Assembly (NCBI RefSeq): GCF_005239225.2
Contig: NC_133284.1
Coordinates: 50,128,697-50,192,696, forward strand
DNA from: Populus alba
Taxonomy: Eukaryota; Streptophyta; Magnoliopsida; Malpighiales; Salicaceae
Length of the DNA stretch: 64,000 bases
Direction: 5' to 3'
Below are positions 1-10,891 of the stretch, piece by piece. The position numbers and the translations under genes were made by a program. Each line of letters begins with the position of its first letter. Position 1 is the stretch's first letter. The notes beneath the pieces are model-generated. The model searched no databases. It saw only the letters and a program-made list of their open reading frames with translations, and was not told the origin of the DNA.

Positions 1-1687
1 GTTCCTTACATAGCTCAGGTGTAGGTAATACCATACTGTTAGGCTATGAGAGTGCCAAGCATTTGTTGTACCAAGTATTATACAACATAAATCTAGATTA
101 ACCATTTAACAAGCAAGGTATTAAGAATTAGTAAGATAAAAAGATAAGACATATTAATATTAAACATTAAGATCCATATTGAGTTTACACTATATTTATT
201 CTTACACCATTAGTGTAACCTTTTCACCTTGACATAATAAACTTAGCTAAACATAATGAAGAAGAGAAACATAAATAAACAAAACAAGAACATAAAGAAA
301 ATACAAGTTAACTAAGTAAAGGAAAGGAAATGAAAAGCATAAACAAGATATTAATGAAAGCAAAACTTAAAAATTACAAAAAATATAAAGAGAGAAATAA
401 AGAGCATGAGCTTGATTTGAACAACCAAGCCAACCAAATGCATGGCAAATGCCTCCTTTTATAGGCCAAAATTCGGAATTATTGAATTGATGACTAATTG
501 TTGAGTGGGTGGCCAACTTTTGACTTGGTGAAAATCCTTATCTTCTTGTCTGAATAAAACAAAACTGCTACCATCCGAACTGGGTCCACTTAAAAACATG
601 AAAGTTCTAGGCAATTGTCTTAGCGTTCCAGAAAAAAAAAGTGGAGGTCATTTGGACTTCTAGAACTCCAGATATGGGCCAAACACTAAACAGTGTTCGG
701 GCTGTAGGACAAATTTAGACTTCTCCATTATTGCTATAATTTGGACTTGAAAACGGCCTTCTTATATCTTGATGTCCAAATGCAAGTTATAGGCCTATGT
801 CTTATCAAATCTCTGTAAAAATTTCAGATCATTTGGATATCTAGAACTCAAGATATGACCCAATTACCGAACAGTGTTCCAGTTTGGACTGCACCAACGT
901 TTCTTTTCTAAGCTTCACCCTTCTTTATCTTCAAAATTTCAGTAGTTTAATTCATCAATCAATCCTTTGATTTATGTGATATGCCTGCATTTAAGATGAA
1001 CATATTCCATATATTAGGGTATTTTATAGTATTAGACTTGTTATTATAAAACATGCTTTAGTTAAGGAGTTATTGATACTTTAAGTGCAAAATGATGATA
1101 TAAAACCTTAATAAATATGCACTTTTAAGTACTAATCACTTGGTACTGGACCAACAAAGGTCCTTAAAAGAAAGGGTAGAGGTTAGATCCCAAGCTACTA
1201 AAGAATTGAGAGATGTTGTTTGGGAGAAAATGAGCAAGTGGTCACAAAAATGGGTTTCGCCCTGACATCAACACAATAACAATCACTAATAGAGCTTCTC
1301 CAAATCTAAAGATACAATTTTATGATAAGCACCTTTGATATGCCAAAAATCAAATGTCTTGAGGGTTTGTGCAACCAGATGAATTTTCTACAGCAACTTG
1401 ATCTTCTCAAAATTGACAATGCTTGTGAAAAAACATAAGGATTTTTTTTATTTTTTACATTGATTCAAATGCAAATATTGAATCATTGTTCAAGGAAGAA
1501 GATACAACTTCACTTGAAACTACCTTTGTAATTTCTTGTAATAAAGAAATCCAAATCATGTTTGTTGTCACTCTCAGTTCACTTGATATTTTTGCAACAT
1601 GCCCAACTATTTGGCAAAAATCTAGGTTCACACTAAGAAATATGCTAATATCGCCCTTTAGACGTGCAATATGTAGTCAAATTTAAA
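1..1687. other. AT-rich intergenic stretch with a repeated LTR-like motif
   Basis: No gene is recognised here. Two imperfect copies of a roughly 65-bp segment lie at about 637-700 and 820-885. Both contain a tract like CATTTGGA..TCTAGAACT and end in ACAGTGTTC. A TTTTATAGGCC motif occurs near 455-470. Such text resembles the long terminal repeat of an old LTR retrotransposon, but no boundary, primer-binding site or polypurine tract was found. The short open frames around 1486-1686 and 1714-1926 match nothing I know. Confidence 0.35.
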
Positions 1688-2165
1688 CACTACAAGATTT
1701 TATAGTTTTATCGATGAAAATATTCTGTCGGTGGGTGATTGAGAGTACATCGGTAAATTATTTACCGACGGAAAACGTCCGTCAGCTTACCTTTTCGTCA
1801 GTGATTCCTCATTCCATCGCTATATCAGTCGGAAAAACAAAAACACCATTTGCCGACAATTTTACAGACGGAATTTGTGCGCCAAAAAAAAAAGTGTCCC
1901 GCTTGAAATATACCGATGGATGGTAATCCATCGGTGATACAACAATTCACCGACGAACAGTTACCGTTGGTAAATGTGTCAATGAATTGTTGAAATACCG
2001 ACTGAATATATCCGTCTATAATTTCTTCGGTAAGTTAAAATACCGATGAAATAATTCCGTCGGTAAATCTGTTGGTAAGTCATGAAAATACCGACCGAAT
2101 GTATTCATCTGGAAATTCATCGGTGATGGTGGCGGCTACTGTCTAATGCCGATGGATTAATTCCT
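1688..2165 (-). mobile_element. CACTA (En/Spm) terminus with subterminal repeats
   Basis: The sequence CACTACAAG at 1688-1696 is the hallmark terminal inverted repeat of plant CACTA transposons. It is followed, to about 2165, by some twenty variants of ACCGACGG / CCGTCGGT in both orientations. These are typical subterminal transposase-binding repeats. The matching CTTGTAGTG end was not found downstream, so the element seems truncated. The transposase relic at 2386-4129 is on the minus strand, so this is the element's 3' end. Confidence 0.75.
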
Positions 2166-2385
2166 TCGATAAATCCCTTTGTAATTGTTTGTTTTTTTAG
2201 AAATTATTTAGAATACATAATATTAAATGATATAAATTAATGGTAATAAAAACCAAATATGCAAATAAAATTTATATTAAGCATCAAAAACAAAAAATCA
2301 AAGTTAAATAATATTCATTACAAAATGAATGTGTTTCAAAAAAATATTAAACAAAATTTTAAAGGGAAATAATGTGTATTAAAAA

Positions 2386-4129
2386 TTAATATAAAGGTGG
2401 AGTTGGAGGAGGAGGAGGAGGAGGAGGCTGCTGGTCATACGGCCAAAAAGGATTAGGCACACATGTTCCACCTTGTGACATGTTTATGATCATTTCGCGA
2501 AGCTGTTCGTAGGCCGCTCTTTGTTGTTCAGACTCCGCTCTTTGTTGTTCTTTGAGTTGTGCGTACGCCTCTGATAGGTGGTCGTACTTTTCGGTGAGCT
2601 AAGCCGTGTGTTGCTGCAAGGCCACGAACTCCTTAGATTGGGAGGTCGATATTGATTGGGAGCTCCCGACGGTTGAAGCATTACAGGCCGACCTCAAGTT
2701 GTCGGCCGTAGTGTTGGAGAGCCCATAAACTTGATTTTTATCCGGTCCACCTAACGATCCAACCTCCATCCACAAATCCAGATTCAATTCCGGATGGCTT
2801 GTTGGATTGTCCCTGTATCTCTCCTTCAACCGATTATTATAGGTCTCCTGAAAATAAAAAAAAGTAATCATCATATTCAATTCAATAAACATAATAATAA
2901 CTTACAAAATAAAATGGTTGACAAACATACCACGAAATGTTGAGCACGGCTATCAACGAACTATTGCACCCCCTTTTGACGGTCTTGACTCCGCACGTGT
3001 GTCTCCACAAAGAGCTCCATCGGGCTTGGCTCACGTCCAAGAGACGTAGCCTATAATGAAAAAAATTTATTAACAACAAACGTTTCACAATTTATTAACA
3101 AATTAATTGAAAAAAATATTTCATTTAAATTAATCTTACCATCCGTTTCGCATGTGCAGCAAATGAAACGGAGCCGCCGGTGTGCGTTGTCACTGAGCCA
3201 TGAATTGGCCGATTCTGGTTGCCAGAACCGGACTGTGAGCGTCGTGTGAACCGCTCAGACGTCACGTGCTGAAGATAGTGCGGCCATATATCTTCCGGGA
3301 TGTATATCGGTTTGAAATCCCTCCAAACCGCGACATCGTTCCAGCCTTGGAACCCCCTATCCCTTGCTGTTTTTTTTTGCCCTTTTTTGGGCTTCGTACC
3401 AAAAATCACGCAACCTACTTCACGCAAGAAAAAATTACATTTCGAAACATAAATTTTTTTCTAAAAAAAAAATTGTATTGTTTTCGATGTTACCTTGTTG
3501 CCGCGTGATTTTTCCAGACCCTCCTCACAATAGCGTTATGTTCATTTTTCCAGCAGAATCGATCCCGTGTATAAAAATTTAATTTTTTTAAAAAATAATA
3601 ATTTATTTACAATTATATTAATAATTTATTAGAAATAAGCTTAAAATTATATATTAACACTAACCTCAAATCTGGAAAACTATGCATTGATTTGAGGCAT
3701 CCATTCAGGATGCCTTGATATCTGACTCCATTGAAACAATGGAATCTCCATCGACGATTTAAACGCCGATGATATTACTCGGGCGGCCTCAATGTTTGTG
3801 AACCTGAAAATAAATGAAATTAATGAAATAGTGATTACTTCATAAATTATGTTTAATTTTTTTAAAAAAAAAAAACTAAAACCTTAACAAACTTACATTG
3901 AATGGTCGTCCTTCCACTATGCCTCGTACTTGCGGGTAAATTGATTCCGCTGCAAAGGCACGCCACATCTGCGCTGTGAACTAGTGCTGGAAGAGGCAGC
4001 ATCGGTTGACGACGTAGGTGGTGTAGGTGTCTCTTCTTGAGAGGCACCTAAGGAAATATCATCCTCGCTGCTAGATGAACTTGCTACGACCGGACGTGAA
4101 CGACTAGCTCTGGTTTTCATTCTTCGCAT
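2386..4129 (-). pseudogene. CACTA transposase-like gene (Transposase_24 type), decayed
   Basis: Reading right to left, there is an N-terminal Ser/Thr-rich segment (4129-3917), then a block ending in HPEWMPQI (about 3806-3675). Next is a Transposase_24-like core with GNQNRPIHGS, HTGGSVSFAAHAKRM and RYRDNP..HPELNLDLWMEV..GPDKNQVYGL (about 3427-2700). A proline-rich tail encoded by a GGA/TCC repeat ends at a stop at 2386-2388. The order matches the ORF1 protein of plant CACTA elements. Stops interrupt it: a TAG after KYEA near 3917, and another where the frame after PQINA should continue. Exon limits are approximate. It lies between a CACTA terminus and a satellite-like array and is probably inactive. 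Confidence 0.7.
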
Positions 4130-4269
4130 CTACCCAATTTTATATAAACAATTATTTAATAAAATGCAAATGTTAAAAAAAATTCGACAGCACCTCCCTT
4201 ATACTGTATACTACCCAAATCCACAAACCTGCAAATATTCACAATAGCCACAACCAATTGACCCAATCT

Positions 4270-5196
4270 ATACTAATTATTCCAACATATTCAATTACTA
4301 ATCCTAAGGTAAATTCAACATTAACAATTACAATTCAAAACATTATTCAATAATTATGCTAATACAACAAAACAATAAATTCAAAATAAATGGAATCAAT
4401 TAAACACAAAGCATGCAATAATAGAGTAAAATTAATAATTATTCCAACATATTCATTTACTAATTCTAAGGTAAATTCAATATTAACAATATTAATTCAA
4501 CAAATTAATCAATAATTATGGCAATACAACAATAAAATATATTCAATAAATTAAAAAAGAATTATAGAATAACAATTAAAATCAATGGAAAAAATTACAC
4601 AAATCATGCAATAATATAGTAAAATTACTAATTATTCCAACATATTTAATTACTAATTCTAAGGTAAATTCAACATTAACAATATTAATTCAACAAATTA
4701 ATCAATAATTATGGCAATACAAAAATAAAATATATTCAATAAATTAAAAAAGAATTATAGACTAACAATTAAAATCAATGGAAAAAATTACACAAATCAT
4801 GCAATAATATAGTAAAATTAATAATTATTCCAACATATTTAATTACTAATTCTAAGGTAAATTCAACATTAACAATATTAATTCAACAAATTAATCAATA
4901 ATTATGGCAATACAACAATAAAATATATTCAATAAACTAAAAAAGAATTATAGACTCACAATTAAAATCAATGGAAATAATTACACAAATCATGCAATAA
5001 TATAGTAAAATTAATAATTATTCCAACATATTTAATTACTAATTCTAAGGTAAATTCAACATTAACAATATTAATTCAACAAATTAATCAATAATTATGG
5101 CAATACAACAATAAAATATATTCAATAAATTAAAAAAAATTATAGACTAACAATTAAAATCAATGGAAATAATTAAACACAAATCATGCAATAATA
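4270..5196. repeat. 193-bp tandem array, about five units
   Basis: The landmark ATTCCAACAT recurs at 4279, 4441, 4634, 4827 and 5020. The last three intervals are exactly 193 bp and the first is 162 bp. The units are extremely AT-rich and share TTCTAAGGTAAATTCAA, ATTATGGCAATACAA and ATCATGCAATAATA landmarks with only a few differences, so the amplification looks recent. The array ends exactly where LINE coding sequence begins. It encodes nothing. Confidence 0.9.
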
Positions 5197-7447
5197 GTTA
5201 GTCCCTCCCAGTCAGCTTTCATTGCTGGCAGAAACATTTTGGACTCAGTCCTTATTGCCAATGAAATGCTGGATTCCATGAAATCTCGAAGCTGTCAAGG
5301 TTTCCTTCTTAAACTTGATTTCAAAAAAGCTTTTGACACTGTGTCCTGGTCCTACCTTAATGATGTTATAGGTTACATGAATTTTGGTGCTTGTTGGAGG
5401 AAATGGATTATGGCATGTGTCTCGTCTGCAAGACTATCTGTTTTAATCAATGGTTCCCTTACTTTTGAGTTTACAGCATCTTGTGGTCTGCGGCAGGCGG
5501 ATCCCCTCTCCCCTTTTCTCTTTTGTTTAGCAACTGAAGGCATATCAGTTCTCATAAGCAAGAGCCTGAAAATGGGTGCTTTGTATGGTGTGGACTCTGC
5601 AGGAACAACATATATTCATCATCTGCAATTTGCAGATGACACTCTTCTCTTCCTTCCGAATGATCTTCAATGTTTGCTAAATACCAAGAGAATGTTCTGT
5701 TGGTTCAGTTTATGCTCAGGGCTTAATTTTAACTTCCATAAGAGTAGTTTGGTGGGTGTGGGGGTGGATGGGATATATGCTGAAGGGATCTCTGGTGTTC
5801 TTAGGTGTAGATGTGATACTCTCCCAATCAAATACTTGGGGCTTCCTCTGGGTGCTAGTCCCAAAAGGATTTCCACATGGAAACCTGTTCTCTCTCAGAT
5901 TAGAGGACGGCTCAACTCTTGGAAGGGGCAATTATTATCACTGACGGGGAGAACAATTTTGATTAAAAATGTAATCTCTGCCATTCCTCTCTATTACATG
6001 TCCATCTTCTGCATTGCAAAGACAGTGACCTGCAAGATCACAGCCATGCAGGCTCGGTTTTTGTGGGGTGGGAGTGTTCATAATAGGAAAATTCATCGGC
6101 TTGCTTGGGATACAGTGGCAAAAGAAAAGGAAAGGGGTGGTCTAGGTGTTGGGAATATATCAGCAAAGAACAAAGCTCTCCTCTTCAAGTGGATTTGGAA
6201 ATTGGGAAGCAATGATAAAGCTAGTTGGGCAGATTTTATTAAAGCAAAATACAGACCTCAGTTTATAAATGGGATGCCCACGTTCAAGAAAAAAATTTCA
6301 GGGATTTGGTGAGGAATCAACTCTACTATTACCAGCTCGGATCTTGATAGCTCTCTTATTCGAGCTGCTTGTAAACTTAAAATGGGTAATGGTAATCATG
6401 TTAAATTTTGGTTAGATACTTGGTTGACTGGCTTCTGCTTAGCTAATTCTTATCCGGCCCTCTTCCATTTGTCCTTCTCCAAATCAGGGTTTGTTAGTTA
6501 GATGGGATACTGGTTAGAGGATACTTGGTATTGGAATCTGAAATGGAGAAGGGCCCTCAAAGCTAGTGAGAGGTTCAAAGATTAAAGTTTGATCTTAATC
6601 TTGCAGCTATTCATTGATTCAAAGAAGACAGGTTGATTTGGGAGTGGGGGAAAGACGGAGACTATACTGTCAACTCTTGTATGCTCACGCTTGAATGAAT
6701 CAGGTATGCTAGTTCTACAACTTATGTCACAAATGTATGGAAATCCATTTGCCCTCCAAAAACAAAAATGACTTTATGGATGGCCTTAAATGAAGGCCTT
6801 TGCACGAGAGCCTTCCTGGTGAAGAGGCACTTTATAAGCCCTCAGGAGGACAGGTGTCCTTTTTATGAGCAGCATTCAGAAACTGTATCCCACATCCTCT
6901 TGCATTGCCAAGTAGTTTGGAAACTCTGGAACAAGATTGTAGCTTGGAGAGGTTTGAGCTGGGTAATGCCGTATGGCCTTGACGACCTTCAATGTCAATG
7001 GCTGGGTCTTTTGCAGGGCAACCACTATAAGTTTGAAAGATCTGTTTGGGGGGGCTTTATGTTTAGCATTGTCTGGACTATATGGAATGCTAGGAACAAC
7101 TTGATATTTGAGGATCAAAAGCCAATATAGGAAGATATCATATGGCTTTCGTTTTACTTTCCTGCAGGATGGATCATGAATCTCAACTCTTCCTTTTGGT
7201 ATACTGGTGCTGATCTATACAGGAATCATGAATGCATTTCGTCATGGTCTGCTTAATTTCTGATTTAGTGTGGGTTTGTTTTTGCTTGGCCTAATAGTAG
7301 GGTTATAGGTTTTCTTGTATTTATTTATTGTAATTAGGTTGATGTCTAGGCTACAATCTATGTAGCTAAAGCTAAAGCTCTGCTCATACTGTTCATGCTT
7401 TCTCTTTTTATTATATATCTATTCTCGATTTCACCAAAAAAAAAAAA
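5197..7447 (+). mobile_element. L1-type LINE, 5'-truncated
   Basis: This non-LTR retrotransposon begins abruptly inside its reverse transcriptase domain (SPSQSAFIAGRN at about 5200) and ends with a run of A at 7436-7447. A truncated 5' end plus a poly(A) 3' end is the usual outcome of target-primed reverse transcription. No convincing target-site duplication is visible on comparing the bases left of 5197 with those right of 7447. The 5' junction falls at the edge of the 193-bp tandem array, so LINE insertion may have occurred in the array. It is an inactive copy. Confidence 0.9.
5200..7127 (+). pseudogene. LINE ORF2 relic: reverse transcriptase plus zf-RVT
   Basis: The uninterrupted part (to the stop at 6310-6312) carries RT motifs in order: LKLDFKKAFDTVSW, SCGLRQADPLSPFLF (family members usually have RQGDPLSPFLF) and LQFADDTLLF, the catalytic ADD motif. 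Then come the thumb-like SSLVGVGV and LGLPLGA segments. After the TGA the same frame continues with MGNGNHVKFWLDTWL, then meets further stops. A zf-RVT region at about 6768-7127 reads CPFYEQHSETVSHILLHC..VWKLW..WTIWNARNNLIF, with Tyr where a Cys is usual. The endonuclease is missing. It is non-functional. Confidence 0.88.
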
Positions 7448-7574
7448 GAAAACTCACGTCCTTTTCTAATGTCTTGTTCGGCCAAACATAGAAATGGGGG
7501 AGGTTTGAGTTATGTCTTGAATTATTTTGATGATTGCATGAAATTATGTTAATTACTGTGTTTGATAATAGGAT

Positions 7575-7757
7575 TTGGACACTGAAAATCATTAATGAAA
7601 AACTGAGTAGTTTGAACACTTAAAATCATCAATGAAAAGTTGAGTTGTTTGGACACTTAAAATCATCAACGAAAAACTAAGTTGTTTGGACAGTTAAAAT
7701 CAACAAAAAACTGAGTCATATGGACATTGAAAATTTTCAATGAAGAATAGAGTTGTT
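7575..7757. repeat. 37-bp minisatellite, five copies
   Basis: Units begin TTGGACACT and continue AAAATCATCAATGAAAA..GAGTTGT. Starts at 7575 and 7612 are exactly 37 bp apart, and three further, more diverged units follow. It is non-coding. It sits between the LINE and two other short tandem arrays. Confidence 0.8.
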
Positions 7758-8097
7758 TAGACATCAAATTTTAGTGTAAATGGATGCTAATTTAGTGAAT
7801 TGAAGTGATAATAAAAATAGTCTATCCATGAACTTGTTTACGAAACTAATTAGGTATGTGAATTAATATATGTGATGAATGGGTCTAAAAGATTTGAGTA
7901 CTGATTTAGAATATTCTATTGAAATGTAGGAGAAACATTCAGAGTGGAACCCAACTTTTCAGGAATATGTATAGTAGAAGTTTAAGGTAAGGGTTACCCG
8001 TTTGCTTCTGTAATTGTTTAAATTTTTATAATTCTAGAATATAATAAACACTTTTTGTATTTCATACTACTGTGTATCATGAGAAAGATTGTTATGT

Positions 8098-8390
8098 AAA
8101 TATTGCCTATGAACATGAGAATATATTGATATGTGAATATTACTTATAGGCACGAGAATTATTGTGATGTTAATATTGCTTACAAGCAAGAGAAATATTG
8201 TCATTGTGTAAATGTTGCCAATGGGCAGGATAAATATTATTATTGTATGAATATTACCTACGGGCATAAGAATTATTGTGATTATTGCCTACAAGCAAAA
8301 GAAATATTATCATGCATAAATGTTGCCAAAGGGCAAGAGAAATATTATTATTGTGTGAATGTTGCCTACGAGTATAAATATGTATGAGTT
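8098..8390. repeat. About 37-39-bp minisatellite, eight copies
   Basis: Units have the form TATTGCCTAC-AAGCA-AGAAATATT-ATTGTGTGAA, with alternating variants (bodies ACAAGCAA and GGGCAAGA), suggesting a two-unit higher-order period. An open frame of 84 codons crosses it (8133-8387) and encodes a repeat rich in Tyr, Asn and Cys. That frame is explained by the repeat itself, and I do not regard it as a gene. Confidence 0.8.
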
Positions 8391-8499
8391 ATGATCAACT
8401 GCAATGATGGGCATCTATAAAAAAAAAAAAATCAAAATTGACTGGATGACCTGTAGGGAGCTAGCAGGATCAATGAGGTTAATGATCGAGCTATTTAAA

Positions 8500-8825
8500 T
8501 TGACTAGTTGATGGCTAGTGGCATATGTGTTCAGATGACCAAGATATTTAAATTGACTAGTTGATGGCTAGTGGCATTTGTGTTCAAATAAACAGGATAA
8601 TTTACTTGACTAGCCAATGGCTGGTGGCATCTGTGTTCAGATGACCAAGATGATTTACTTGACTAGTTGATGGTTAATGATATGTGTATTTAGATGATTA
8701 GAATAATTTATTTTGACTAGCCAATGGTTAGTGACATCTGTGTTTAAATGATTGGGATAATTTATGTAGTTTAGCCAAAGGCTAGTGGCATCTATATTAA
8801 GATGACTGAGATAAATGACTAGTTA
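8500..8825. repeat. 53-bp minisatellite, about six copies
   Basis: TGACTAG landmarks occur at 8501, 8554, 8607, 8660 and 8714, and a diverged sixth follows at about 8768. Spacings are 53, 53, 53, 54 and 54. Units alternate between GTTGATGGCTAGTGGCA and GCCAATGG forms and carry GTGTTCAGATGACCAAGAT. No coding potential is seen. Confidence 0.85.
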
Positions 8826-9591
8826 AGTTAATTCGAAAGGAGTTAGTATTGCATGATTGTTAGAATTTTGAATTCATCTATAAGTCAAAATGCAAACCAT
8901 CCGTGAGCTATAAATAAGGAATTTAATCTATTATTTGTGATGACTAGATAAGTTAAATGGTCATGAACATGTTTTCTTTGATTAATTATTGTATTATAGT
9001 CTAATATGATGAAATAATCTAATTGTCAAGTTCCTCTCATGTTAGGGTTGACTAGTAGATCTTTATCATGCTACTTTTCAATATAAATAGGGATATTGTA
9101 AATCATAAATGTTAAGTGGATATATATTAGGATTTTGATACTTTATCTTGGACCTGTAATTATGTTCTTGTAATAACATTATTATTGACTTGTATTTCTT
9201 TTGTTAAGTTTATTAACCTCTACTTAAATCCATGGAAATGTAAGTAAAACTTTATATGTATGTTTGTATTCAAATGCTAGTATTCCTTGTATTATATGGA
9301 ACATATGTCTCGTAGATTATGATTTCATTAAATTCTTATATGCATTAAGTATGATTCATGAATATTTAAGGATATGCCATATCATGTTGTGCTAGGATGG
9401 GATGGGATACGATCCAAGATGATTGGACCTTGATAATAATGATGACTATGATATATAAATATGGAGATGTGGATAACTTGGTATGCTTAAGAACAAGGAA
9501 AACTCTAATTAATTTCAAGGACGTGTTATGATTTATTTTGCTCAGTTTGCTTGTGAAAATTCAGGATGTTACACATAACTCACTTTAAAGA
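8826..9591 (+). other. Possible LTR remnant upstream of gypsy pol
   Basis: No gene is seen. A TATAAATAGGG motif near 9085 and an end reading GGATGTTACA near 9573 resemble the promoter and 3' edge of a Ty3/gypsy LTR. The three minisatellites to the left could belong to the same LTR. No primer-binding site or intact start was found, so this is tentative. Confidence 0.3.
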
Positions 9592-10236
9592 GCACACTTT
9601 ACCTTTTTTCAAAACTTTGAGAAACATGTCCAATTTTGTGTGGACTATAGATTGTCAGAAGGCTTTTAAAAAGCTCAAATTCCATCTTTCATTCCTCAAG
9701 ATATTTTCTTAGCCAAAGGAAAGTGAAAATCATTTTTCTTAATTTGGGAGTGCCAGACTCAATGGTGAGCGTGTTTTGGTTAGAGATGATAAAAAAAATT
9801 AATACGTCATGTTTATTACTCCAGCCATACCCTCCATGATGCTAAAACCAAATATTTAAAAGTGGAGAAAGAAGTCTTCGCTCTAATAAGCGCCTCTGGG
9901 AAACTTAAGTCATATTTCCAAGCTTACCAAGTCATAGTATTATCATATCAACCTCTGCGACAAATCCTTCATAAGCTAGAGATGTTTGGATGCTTGGTGA
10001 AATGGGCTATTAAATTGGGAGAGTTTGGACTTCAGTATAGTCCCCGGCCGGTTATAAAGGGTCAAACCTTAATAGATTTCATTGTTGAGTGCTTTTTGAG
10101 GGTTCTATGAATACATCTAAATCCCCATATTTAATCACAACTTCTTCTACTACACTAGATGCACTAATAGAATAACATATGATAATCCCTTTTTAGAAAT
10201 TGTATCTTGATGGCTCTTCCAATGTCAATGGAAGTG

Positions 10237-10527
10237 TGTTAGAGAATAATATAAATTATATCCTGAGACCTCACCTAAAAGCTTAAGTTTTGGGTTGAGA
10301 TGGTTCTTTGACATGGTATCGGAGCCTTAATGACCAAGCGGTCACGAGTTCGAATCTCACCATCCCCATTTATTTGATAAAAATCAAGCACATGGTAATG
10401 TGGGACCTGTGCAAGTTTCAAGCCCAAAGGGCTTTCACTTGAGGGGGTGTGTTAAAGAATAATATAAATCATATCCTGGGACCTCACCTAAAAGGTTAAG
10501 CTTTTGGGTTGAGATGGTTCTTTGACA
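10237..10527 (+). mobile_element. TRIM retrotransposon, 291 bp, 77/78-bp LTRs
   Basis: The left LTR (10237-10313) and right LTR (10450-10527) start TGTTA-AGAATAAT and end TTCTTTGACA, and are nearly identical. Directly after the left LTR comes TGGTATCGGAGCC (10314-10326), one base off the initiator-Met tRNA primer-binding site TGGTATCAGAGCC. Directly before the right LTR is a purine-rich tract, CTTGAGGGGGTG. Flanking AAGTG at 10232-10236 and 10528-10532 is a 5-bp target duplication. Removing the element and one AAGTG restores the gypsy reading frame NVNGS-GARIILVSPDK. There is no coding capacity, so it moved by borrowing another element's enzymes. Confidence 0.95.
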
Positions 10528-10891
10528 AAGTGGAGCTAGGATAATACTAGTCAGTCCTGATAAATAAGTCTTTAAATATGGAGTTCGCTTTGAGTTCCTA
10601 ACCACAAATAATATGTCAGAGTATAAAGCTCTCCTAGCACTGTAGAGACTATAAAGACATACCCATTTAAAGCTCATAATTACTCCTAGCTAGTGGTTGG
10701 TCAATGCCAAGAAATTTATGAAGCTAGAGAACCAACTATACAACGATATCTTTGAAAGGTACAATCTTATCTCTCTAAGAAACATGGAGGCAAAAGTATT
10801 TCAATCAATCGCATTCCAATGTAGGATAACCATTGAGTGGATCTCCTGGCTAGCAAGCTCCAATCCTATAGATCTCCTAGTGGATGTTTAA

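Noticed and set aside
7436..7470. Target-site duplication for the LINE
   Set aside because: No convincing match was found between the bases before 5197 and those after the poly(A) run.
8133..8387. 84-codon open frame in a tandem repeat as a repeat-protein gene
   Set aside because: The period is non-uniform and the frame is explained by stop-poor minisatellite units. No promoter, homology or start context was seen.
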